Below are positions 1-5,167 of a DNA stretch of 17,841 bases, piece after piece; position 1 is the first letter of the stretch, and the number at the start of each line of letters is the position of its first letter. A program made the position numbers and the translations under genes. Origin of the DNA: Thermoleophilia bacterium (GTDB taxonomy: Bacteria > Actinomycetota > Thermoleophilia > Gaiellales > Gaiellaceae); the NCBI GenBank assembly GCA_025933895.1, contig JAICZB010000017.1, forward strand, positions 1-17,841, written 5' to 3'. The notes beneath the pieces were generated by a model. The model ran no database searches and was not told where the DNA came from. It worked only from the letters and a program-made list of their open reading frames with translations.

Positions 1-204
1 CAGGCCGTCGGTGAGGAGCGCGAGGTCGACGTACCCGTGGCCGCGGCGGCGCGAGACATCCTCGATGTGCTCGAGCTGGTCGACGAAGATCTGCTTCGTG
101 TCGTAGAGCAGCCGGCCGATCAGCGTCGACTTGCCGTCGTCCACGGAGCCGCACGTGACGAGGCGAAGGAGTTCGGTGCTCTGGACAACCTCAGAAGTAG
201 CCAA
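1..204 (-). CDS. cysN: Sulfate adenylyltransferase subunit 1 (CysN), N-terminal part, cut by window edge
   Basis: GTPase subunit of ATP sulfurylase, which with CysD makes adenosine 5'-phosphosulfate (APS) from ATP and sulfate in the cytoplasm. Only the first 68 codons are present; the gene continues beyond position 1. The visible part holds the G1 loop GSVDDGKST at residues 19-27, then GRLLYDTKQIF and DLALLTDGL, the standard CysN/EF-Tu-like start. The TTG start at 204 is chosen because AGGGAG lies 6 nt upstream and the G1 loop falls at the normal distance. The start codon sits inside an 18-bp repeat shared with the end of cysD. A separate cysC upstream suggests CysN is not fused to an APS kinase, but its C-terminus cannot be seen. 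Confidence 0.93.
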   Translation of the reverse strand, partial: MATSEVVQSTELLRLVTCGSVDDGKSTLIGRLLYDTKQIFVDQLEHIEDVSRRRGHGYVDLALLTDGL

Positions 205-208
205 CGCG
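191..208 (-). repeat. 18-bp direct repeat, copy 2 (at cysN start)
   Basis: The plus strand reads TCAGAAGTAGCCAACGCG, identical to positions 360-377. On the minus strand this copy contains the cysN start (TTG GCT ACT TCT GA). Flanking bases differ between the copies, so the identity is exactly 18 bp. Confidence 0.85.
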
Positions 209-210
209 AA

Positions 211-216
211 CTCCCT
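211..216 (-). promoter_or_regulatory. Shine-Dalgarno site deciding the cysN TTG start
   Basis: The minus strand reads AGGGAG followed by the 6-nt spacer TTCGCG and then TTG. This supports the TTG at 204 rather than a later codon. The motif lies in the insert between cysD and cysN, so the insert supplies the ribosome binding site. Confidence 0.6.
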
Positions 217-330
217 GTTCTTGACCTGGCGATTCGCCGTTGAGCAGCGCGTCGCGCGCGGAGGCGAGACCGCGCTCTCGCCGGAGCGCACGCACGCCGT
301 GTCCATTCGCAAACCAGAAGGAGGGGGCCC

Positions 331-355
331 GTGGGGGAACCATGGGTTCCCCCAC
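331..355. repeat. Strong hairpin in the cysD-cysN gap
   Basis: Perfect inverted repeat: arm GTGGGGGAACC, three-base loop ATG, arm GGTTCCCCCAC. It lies in the 151-bp insert (209-359) between the two 18-bp repeats. In the direction of transcription (minus) no T-run follows, so an intrinsic terminator is unlikely. It could be an RNA-processing or stability hairpin, or the core of a REP/MITE-like element. The rest of the 205-359 gap holds no supportable gene. Confidence 0.7.
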
Positions 356-359
356 GTTT

Positions 360-377
360 TCAGAAGTAGCCAACGCG
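360..377 (-). repeat. 18-bp direct repeat, copy 1 (at cysD end)
   Basis: Same 18-mer as 191-208; the copies start 169 bp apart. On the minus strand this copy encodes the last residues of CysD (Arg-Val-Gly-Tyr-Phe) and its TGA. A second reading phase begins TTG GCT ACT TCT, exactly like the start of cysN. The pair looks like a duplicated cysD/cysN junction around a 151-bp insert. Confidence 0.85.
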
Positions 378-1280
378 CTTCCGATCCTCCATCGCGGCCT
401 CGCTGAAGCGGTCGTCGGCCCGCGTCTCGCCGCGCTCGGTGACGCGCGTCGCCGCGATCTCCTCCACGACCTCCGCGATCGTCGCCGCGCGCGACTCGAC
501 GCCCCCGGTGCACGTCATGTCGCCGACGGTGCGGAAACGGACCGATGTGGTGAACGGGTCCTCCCCCTCCATCCGCTCGACGTACGGCGAGGCCGCGTAG
601 AGCATCCCGTCGCGGCGGAAGACCTCGCGCTCGTGCGCGAAGTAGATCGGCGGCAGCTCGAGCTGCTCGCGCGCGACGTACTGCCACACGTCGAGCTCGG
701 TCCAGTTCGAGATCGGGAAGACGCGGACGTGCTCGCCCTTCCGGACGCGCGCGTTGTAGAGGCTCCACAGCTCGGGCCGCTGCGCGCGCGGGTTCCACTG
801 GCCGAAGTCGTCGCGGAAGGAGAAGATCCGCTCTTTCGCCCGGCTCCGCTCCTCGTCGCGTCGCGCGCCGCCGATCGCCGCGTCGAAGCCGTGCTCCTCG
901 ATCGCGTCGAGCAGCGTCGTCGTCTGGAGCCGGTTGCGCGACGCGCGCGGCCCCGTCTCCTCGACGACGCGCCCCTTGTCGATCGACTCCTGCACCGACG
1001 CGACGACGAGCCGCTCGCCGAGCTCGGAGATGCGCCGGTCGCGGTACTCGATCGCCTCCGGGAAGTTGTGCCCCGTGTCGACGTGCATGATCGGGAACGG
1101 GAACTTGCCGGGCCTGAACGCCTTCTCGGCGAGCCGGAGGAGCACGATCGAGTCCTTGCCGCCGGAGAAGAGCAGCACCGGCCGCTCGAGCTCGGCCGCG
1201 ACCTCCCGGAAGATATGGACCGCCTCGGACTCGAGCTCGTCGAGATGGGTCAGCGTCGGAACGGCGCGCGAGGTGCTCAC
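360..1280 (-). CDS. cysD: Sulfate adenylyltransferase subunit 2 (CysD)
   Basis: Catalytic subunit of ATP sulfurylase (ATP + sulfate to APS + PPi), partner of CysN. The 306-residue length matches the family (about 300). The PP-loop SGGKDS is at residues 39-44, followed by HVDTGHNFPE, GGARRDEERSRAKER, FPISNWTELDVW and the C-terminal MTCTGG..S region, all typical of CysD. The GTG start at 1280 is chosen because it overlaps the cysC stop as GTGA; a longer frame upstream is only the shadow of cysC. The protein ends in Lys-Arg-Val-Gly-Tyr-Phe inside an 18-bp repeat that recurs at the start of cysN. It belongs to the comA-cysH-cysC-cysD-cysN operon. Function is secure from sequence. Confidence 0.97.
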   Translation of the reverse strand: MSTSRAVPTLTHLDELESEAVHIFREVAAELERPVLLFSGGKDSIVLLRLAEKAFRPGKFPFPIMHVDTGHNFPEAIEYRDRRISELGERLVVASVQESIDKGRVVEETGPRASRNRLQTTTLLDAIEEHGFDAAIGGARRDEERSRAKERIFSFRDDFGQWNPRAQRPELWSLYNARVRKGEHVRVFPISNWTELDVWQYVAREQLELPPIYFAHEREVFRRDGMLYAASPYVERMEGEDPFTTSVRFRTVGDMTCTGGVESRAATIAEVVEEIAATRVTERGETRADDRFSEAAMEDRKRVGYF

Positions 1281-1828
1281 GCGTCGAACTCCGCGCGCGG
1301 CACGAGGTTGAGCTCCTCGAGCCGGTCGAGCACCGTGACGGCGGACTCGGACGGCGTGCGGCCCGTCGTCTCGAGGCGCAGCTCCGGCTCGAGCGGCTCT
1401 TCGTACGGAGCCGAGACGCCTGTGAACTCCTCGATCTCGCCGGCGAACGCCGCCGCGTAGAGCCCCTTCGGATCGCGGCGCGCGCACTCCTCGAGCGGCG
1501 TCGCGACGAAGATCTCGACGAAGGGCGAGTGCTGCTCGACGAGGGAGCGCGCGTGGCGGCGCAGTTCCTCGTACGGCGAGATAGCCGAGACGATCACGAC
1601 TGCTCCCGCGCGCGCGAGGCGAGAGGCGACCCAGCCGATGCGCGCGATGTTCGTGTCGCGGTCCTCCTTCGAGAACCCGAGACCCTTGGAGAGATGGGTG
1701 CGGACGATGTCGCCGTCGAGGTGGTCGACGACGAAGCCCCGGCGCTCGAGCTCGGGCTCGACGTTGTTCGCGATCGTCGTCTTGCCCGCGCCCGAGAGAC
1801 CCGTGAACCAGAGCACGAACCCGCTCAT
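1277..1828 (-). CDS. cysC: Adenylyl-sulfate kinase (CysC)
   Basis: Phosphorylates APS at the 3' position to give PAPS. The protein has 183 residues, normal for a stand-alone APS kinase. The Walker A loop GLSGAGKT is at residues 10-17, followed by the substrate region HLDGDIVRTHLSKGLGFS, the RDTNIARIGWVA helix, and FVATPLEECARRDPKGLY, all family hallmarks. The ATG start at 1828 overlaps the cysH TGA as ATGA, and the stop overlaps the cysD GTG, so the three genes are translationally coupled. A dedicated APS kinase beside a CysH lacking iron-sulfur cysteines fits a PAPS-dependent reduction route. PAPS could also feed sulfotransferases, though none is seen here. Confidence 0.96.
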   Translation of the reverse strand: MSGFVLWFTGLSGAGKTTIANNVEPELERRGFVVDHLDGDIVRTHLSKGLGFSKEDRDTNIARIGWVASRLARAGAVVIVSAISPYEELRRHARSLVEQHSPFVEIFVATPLEECARRDPKGLYAAAFAGEIEEFTGVSAPYEEPLEPELRLETTGRTPSESAVTVLDRLEELNLVPRAEFDA

Positions 1829-2484
1829 GTCGCGCTCTCCGTCATGTGGATCCCGCACTCGGTTCGGTCGCTCCCCGCCCAGCGGCCCTCGCGGCCCTTG
1901 CCGGGCTGCGTGGAATGCGTGTCGCCGATCGAGTCGTAGCCCTGGTCGTGGAGCGCGTTGTAGGGCAGGCCGCGCTCGCGGATGTACGCCCAGCAGTCGT
2001 CGTCCGTCCAGTCGGCGAGGGGGTTGGCCTTCCAGAGATCGTGCTGCTCGTCCCACGCGAACTTCGCCGCGTTGGCCCGCGTCGGCGACTGGTCACGCCG
2101 GATCCCCGTGACCCAGCAGTCGAGATCGAGCAACGCGCGGTTGAGTGGCTCGAGCTTCGCGATCGCGAGGTACAGGTCCGGATTCTTCTCCCAGAGGCCG
2201 TCCTCGACCGGCGCGCCCTCGACGCGCTCGATCTTCGTGTCGTAGCGGCGCTCGAGCACACGCCAGAGCTCGTACGTCTCCGGGAACAGGTGGCCCGTGT
2301 CGATCGCGAAGACGCGCGCCCCCGGCTCGAGCTCGTAGAGCATGTCGAGCAGCACGGACTCCTCCTTCTGGAAGGAGCACGCGAGCCCGACACGGCCGGA
2401 GAACTCCGCGAGTGCGAACTCGACGACCCGCTCGGCGGGCCAGGACTCGAGGTCAGCCGGCAGGCTGCGTTGCAGGTTCGCCAC
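1825..2484 (-). CDS. cysH: Phosphoadenylyl-sulfate (PAPS) reductase-type CysH
   Basis: Thioredoxin-dependent reductase making sulfite from PAPS (or APS). The 219-residue protein has the adenylyl-sulfate reductase fold: CSFQKEES, IDTGHLFPETYEL, WVTGIRRDQSPTRA and the C-terminal catalytic motif ECGIH with Cys210. The two Cys pairs that hold a [4Fe-4S] cluster in APS reductases are absent: the usual CC site reads AKLEPLNRAL, and the C-x-x-C site reads IGDTHSTQP, as in enterobacterial PAPS reductase. With cysC next door, PAPS is the likely substrate. Cluster-free enzymes that use APS also exist in some eukaryotes, so substrate choice is inferred. The GTG start at 2484 has AGGAGG 9 nt upstream and overlaps the preceding gene by 32 nt. 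Confidence 0.93.
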   Translation of the reverse strand: MANLQRSLPADLESWPAERVVEFALAEFSGRVGLACSFQKEESVLLDMLYELEPGARVFAIDTGHLFPETYELWRVLERRYDTKIERVEGAPVEDGLWEKNPDLYLAIAKLEPLNRALLDLDCWVTGIRRDQSPTRANAAKFAWDEQHDLWKANPLADWTDDDCWAYIRERGLPYNALHDQGYDSIGDTHSTQPGKGREGRWAGSDRTECGIHMTESAT

Positions 2485-3250
2485 CGAGCAGCACCTCCTT
2501 GAGTGTGTCGCCGCGCAGGCCGAGGCGCAGCGTCTCGAGCGCGATCACCTCGTCCGGCGGGATGTTGCCGAGATTGACGTTCGTGCCGAAGTGCTTGATG
2601 AACCAGGCCTGGCTCTCTTTCGTCGGCGCCTCCCAGATCAGCGACTCGAAGGGAAGGGAGTGCTCGATCTCGTCGACGAGCCCGGTCCGCAGCTCGCCGC
2701 TCGGCCGGTAGATGCCCGCCGTGCCGCCTTCGCGTCCCTCGGCAATGACGCGCCAGGCGCCGGCGTCGAGCTCCTCCTGCATCCACTGCACCCACAGATA
2801 GGGCGCGATGTTCACCTCGGCGTCTTTCGATCCGACCTCGGAGAGCACCGTGAAATCGCGCGCGAAGTCCGCGATGAGCTCGAGCTTCCGGTCGCGCGGG
2901 ACCTCGACCGTGCCGTCGGAGATCTCGACGTGCGAGAAGCGGTGCTCGGTCAGCCAGCTCTTGAACTCGTCCAGCTTCTCGCGCGCGTAGACCGCCTCGA
3001 ACAGCGTGCCGCCGCAGACGACGGGCGTGTCGAAGGAGCGGTAGAGCGCGATCTTCTTCTCGAGGTTGTTCGTGACGTACCCGGTGCCCCAGCCGAGCTT
3101 GACGATGTCGACGAAGGCACCTGCGGTGTCGAAGAGACCCTCGATCTCCCGCAGGTTCAGGCCCTTGTCGATGACGTGAGTGAGCCCGGAGCTGCGCGGC
3201 TTGCCGGGCCGCTCGGGCACTCCTAGGAATCCGTCATGAAAGCCCGGCAT
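2453..3250 (-). CDS. comA: Phosphosulfolactate synthase family protein (ComA-like)
   Basis: In archaea ComA adds sulfite to phosphoenolpyruvate, giving (2R)-phosphosulfolactate, the first step of coenzyme M synthesis; bacterial homologues serve sulfolactate formation or are uncharacterised. The 265-residue protein matches the family closely in length and motifs: RPGKPRSSGLTHVIDKGL near the start, VDIVKLGWGT, GGTLFE, VEISDGTVEVPRDRK, SEVGSKD, AEGREGGTAGI, WEAP.K, and NVNLGNIPPDEVIALETLR.GLRGDT near the end. The ATG at 3250 is chosen for GGAGGAG 5 nt upstream; an extra 23 upstream codons are unconserved-looking. It is the first gene of the sulfate-assimilation operon and overlaps cysH by 32 nt, so it is co-expressed with the enzymes that make sulfite. 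Its exact product here is inferred. Confidence 0.9.
   Translation of the reverse strand: MPGFHDGFLGVPERPGKPRSSGLTHVIDKGLNLREIEGLFDTAGAFVDIVKLGWGTGYVTNNLEKKIALYRSFDTPVVCGGTLFEAVYAREKLDEFKSWLTEHRFSHVEISDGTVEVPRDRKLELIADFARDFTVLSEVGSKDAEVNIAPYLWVQWMQEELDAGAWRVIAEGREGGTAGIYRPSGELRTGLVDEIEHSLPFESLIWEAPTKESQAWFIKHFGTNVNLGNIPPDEVIALETLRLGLRGDTLKEVLLGGEPATQPAG
2494..2499 (-). promoter_or_regulatory. Shine-Dalgarno site of cysH inside comA-like gene
   Basis: AGGAGG on the minus strand, 9 nt before the GTG at 2484. It lies inside the 3' end of the upstream coding region and decides the cysH start. Confidence 0.7.
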
Positions 3251-3289
3251 ACGCGCTCCTCCACAGGGTAGTCGCAAGCACCGTCGAGG

Positions 3290-3312
3290 ACTATACCTAA
3301 TCGGTGGAATAG
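3290..3312 (-). promoter_or_regulatory. Candidate promoter/operator of the sulfate-assimilation operon
   Basis: On the minus strand TATAGT (3295-3290) resembles a -10 box, about 40 nt before the comA-like ATG. No good -35 is seen. Overlapping it is an imperfect dyad on the plus strand, CTATACC (3291-3297), 8 nt, GGAATAG (3306-3312), with one mismatch. Its size resembles sites of Rrf2-type regulators such as CymR/IscR; the identity of the regulator is a guess. Confidence 0.4.
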
Positions 3313-3395
3313 CGATCACTTATTCTTTGAAGCCGCGGGTCGCCTGTCCGTTCTGGGCGCGTCGCTCTCCGGCGCGTCGAAAAGAGCCATCTTGA

Positions 3396-3411
3396 TTGTC
3401 AAGGTTGACAA
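3396..3411. promoter_or_regulatory. Perfect 16-bp palindrome upstream of the secreted-protein gene
   Basis: TTGTCAA-GG-TTGACAA, arms of 7 bp, 45 bp before the ATG at 3457. The right arm contains TTGACA (3405-3410), a consensus -35, but no convincing -10 follows at 16-18 nt. It may be an operator for the plus-strand gene. The rest of the 3251-3456 spacer shows nothing clear. Confidence 0.4.
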
Positions 3412-3456
3412 CGCTAGCTTGGCCTCCTCGCATACGCCCACCAACAGGAGGTCACG

Positions 3457-4089
3457 ATGTTCGTACGACGTGCAGCACTCCTCGCGATGCTCCTCGTAGC
3501 GCTCGCCGCCGGCGTCGGCTCGGCAAGCCGAGCAGTCGCGGCCGGTCCGACTCCCCTCTCCCCGGACCAGGCCCAGGCGCTCGCGACAGCTCCAGGTACG
3601 AGCGGCTCGACGACATCCGTCGTCAGCGGCCAGACCGCGCTCGACGCTTCGGCGCTCGCCGGGGCGGTCACCTCGGTCGAGACGGGCGTCTCGGCGCAAG
3701 CTGCCGTGGGCCTGGCCCCGCTGGCCGAAGGCAACATCCTCTCGGCGAGCAGACCGGTCTGCTGGGCCAACTCGGCCTGGCATCAGTGGGGAACGTGGCC
3801 CTACCAGCAGCGAATCACGAACACCGCCTACTGGTGCGCCGTCTACGGCAGCCACATCACGTACCGCAGCGCGAGCACCACGACGTCCGGGACCCTCTGC
3901 GAGACCAACTGGCGGCAGACGCAGCTGATCGGCGGCGGGGTCGGGCAAGGCTTCACCTACTTCACGCTTCGCTCCTCGGCGGGCTTCTCGTGTCCGACCG
4001 TCATCCCGTGGATCACGATCCACACGAGCCACCACGAGGACGTGAAGCGCACCGACCGCGGCGGGACGTCGTTCGTGGGCTCGGGTTGA
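3457..4089 (+). CDS. Secreted four-cysteine protein of unknown function
   Basis: I do not recognise a characterised family. The 210-residue protein begins with a Sec-type signal peptide: Arg4-Arg5, a hydrophobic stretch at about 6-21, and a likely cut after Ala-Val-Ala-Ala (near residue 29). Residues 30-95 are low-complexity, rich in Ala, Ser, Thr and Gly, and look like a flexible linker. The C-terminal domain (about 97-195) is rich in Trp, Tyr and Thr and has exactly four cysteines (102, 127, 148, 179), suggesting two disulfides in a small extracellular beta domain. The start is firm: AGGAGG ends 5 nt before the ATG. It stands alone, divergent from the sulfate operon, and ends 10 nt before a palindromic element. 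Confidence 0.85.
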   Translation: MFVRRAALLAMLLVALAAGVGSASRAVAAGPTPLSPDQAQALATAPGTSGSTTSVVSGQTALDASALAGAVTSVETGVSAQAAVGLAPLAEGNILSASRPVCWANSAWHQWGTWPYQQRITNTAYWCAVYGSHITYRSASTTTSGTLCETNWRQTQLIGGGVGQGFTYFTLRSSAGFSCPTVIPWITIHTSHHEDVKRTDRGGTSFVGSG

Positions 4090-4099
4090 GGAACGGCGT

Positions 4100-4199
4100 C
4101 TAGAGGCTTGATGTGCATTAGGCATCGTCGTGGGGCTGTTCCAGGCGCCGTGCCTGGGGCGGCATCACGGGCCACGGCTAATGCGCATCGAGCCTCTAG
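4100..4199. repeat. 100-bp palindromic element between convergent genes
   Basis: Terminal inverted repeats of 22 bp, beginning CTAGAGGC and ending GCCTCTAG, match with only two mismatches (4100-4121 against 4178-4199); both would be G-U pairs in one RNA strand. The 56-bp interior has its own small hairpin CCAGGC-GCCGT-GCCTGG (4141-4157). The right end supplies the TAG stop of the minus-strand dehydrogenase-like gene. There is no coding capacity and no T-tract. It looks like a REP/MITE-type mobile palindrome, possibly acting as a two-way barrier between converging transcripts. Confidence 0.65.
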
Positions 4200-5167
4200 T
4201 AGACGGCGTGCAGGAGCTGCTCGATCTCCTTCGGGCTCGCGGGCTTGGGGTTGGCGAGGTTGCCGCCTCGCGCGGCCGCCGCAGCCGCGAGCCCGGGCAG
4301 ATCGGCCTCCGGCACGCCGAGCTCACGGAGCCGCGTCGGCCCGGCGAGCGCGGTCAGCTCCTCGACGTGGGCTGCGGCGTCGTCAGCGGCGCCGACCGCC
4401 TCGCCGAAGCGGGCGACGGCACCCGGCGCGTAGGCGGCGTTGAAGCGGAGAACGGGCGGCAGGCAGATCCCGTTGAGGGTCCCGTGCGGGAGCCCGTAGC
4501 GGCCGCCGATCGCCTGCGCCATCGCGTGCGCCAGCGCGAGCATCGAGCCGGCGAGGGCTGCGCCGCCGCGGCAGGCGCCGCGGAGCAGCTCCGTCCGCGC
4601 CTCGAGATCCCGCGGAGCGGCGATCACGCGGGGCAGCCACTCCGAGATGAGACGCGCGCCGGCGAGCGCGTGCTCGTCGGCGGCGGGATTGTGGCCCTGC
4701 ACGTAAAGGGCCTCGGCGCAGTGGGCGAGCGCGTTCAGCGCCGTGCCCACGCTCGTCTCTGCCGGCAGGTCGAGAGTCAGCTCGGGCTCGTAGACGATCG
4801 CGGCCGGATGAGCTCCGCCGCCACCGCCCTGCATCCGTCGGTCGGGGTCGCGGACGCCGAAGTAGCTCGTCCACTCGGCCCCGGCGTACGTCGTCGGCAC
4901 CGAGACGAGTGGGAGTCCGGCCGCGGCCGAGATCGCCTTGCCGAGGTCGATCGCGCTTCCACCGCCGACGGCGAGCACTCCGTCTGCCCCTCGTGCGGCC
5001 GCGACCGCCTCGGCGATGCGATCCGACGGCACCGCCCGCCACCGAGCGGCCGGATCCACGCGCAGCTGCAGCGAGTCCCAGCGCGGGCTCGCGACGAGCA
5101 GCGGAGACGAGACTCCGGCGTCCGAGCACGCCTGGGGCAGCGAGTCGAGGCCCCAGCGGACGATCAT
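4196..5167 (-). CDS. Iron-containing alcohol dehydrogenase / maleylacetate reductase-like protein with altered metal site
   Basis: Member of the Fe-ADH superfamily, closest in style to maleylacetate reductase. The NAD(P) loop GGGSAIDLGK is at residues 68-77, then PTTYAGAEWT, the ALNALAHCAEALY helix, and AMAQAIGGRYGLPHG. Two of the four canonical metal ligands appear changed: Asp to Asn145 and His to Gln218, while His149 and His228 remain. Asn at the first site is also usual in maleylacetate reductases. The protein has 323 residues, shorter than the family's 350-390, and only about 67 residues precede the glycine-rich loop, so the N-terminal half-domain is reduced. The ATG at 5167 overlaps the stop of the LysR gene (ATGA). 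Substrate is unknown; a redox role under the adjacent LysR is inferred. Confidence 0.85.
   Translation of the reverse strand: MIVRWGLDSLPQACSDAGVSSPLLVASPRWDSLQLRVDPAARWRAVPSDRIAEAVAAARGADGVLAVGGGSAIDLGKAISAAAGLPLVSVPTTYAGAEWTSYFGVRDPDRRMQGGGGGAHPAAIVYEPELTLDLPAETSVGTALNALAHCAEALYVQGHNPAADEHALAGARLISEWLPRVIAAPRDLEARTELLRGACRGGAALAGSMLALAHAMAQAIGGRYGLPHGTLNGICLPPVLRFNAAYAPGAVARFGEAVGAADDAAAHVEELTALAGPTRLRELGVPEADLPGLAAAAAARGGNLANPKPASPKEIEQLLHAVY

Noticed and set aside
331..355. Intrinsic terminator in the cysD-cysN gap
   Set aside because: On the transcribed minus strand the hairpin is followed by GGGCCCCCTCC, not a T-run; terminating before cysN would also make little sense.
191..373. A 60-codon TTG-started reading frame between cysD and cysN
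   Set aside because: It begins and ends in the two 18-bp repeats, has no recognisable motif and no Shine-Dalgarno; it is explained by the junction duplication.
240..1460. Long plus-strand open frame opposite cysD
   Set aside because: Arg/Asp/Leu-rich composition typical of antisense frames in high-GC genes; cysD on the other strand is unmistakable.
3251..3456. Riboswitch or leader upstream of the sulfate operon
   Set aside because: No SAM- or cysteine-type aptamer pattern could be recognised; the distance from the candidate -10 to the ATG is only about 40 nt.
3316..4125. Minus-strand frame of 269 codons opposite the secreted protein
   Set aside because: Low-complexity Arg-rich translation with no domain; the plus-strand gene has a signal peptide and a strong Shine-Dalgarno.
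4141..4157. Rho-independent terminator for the secreted-protein gene
   Set aside because: The small hairpin CCAGGC-GCCGT-GCCTGG is followed by GGGCGG, with no T-tract on either strand.
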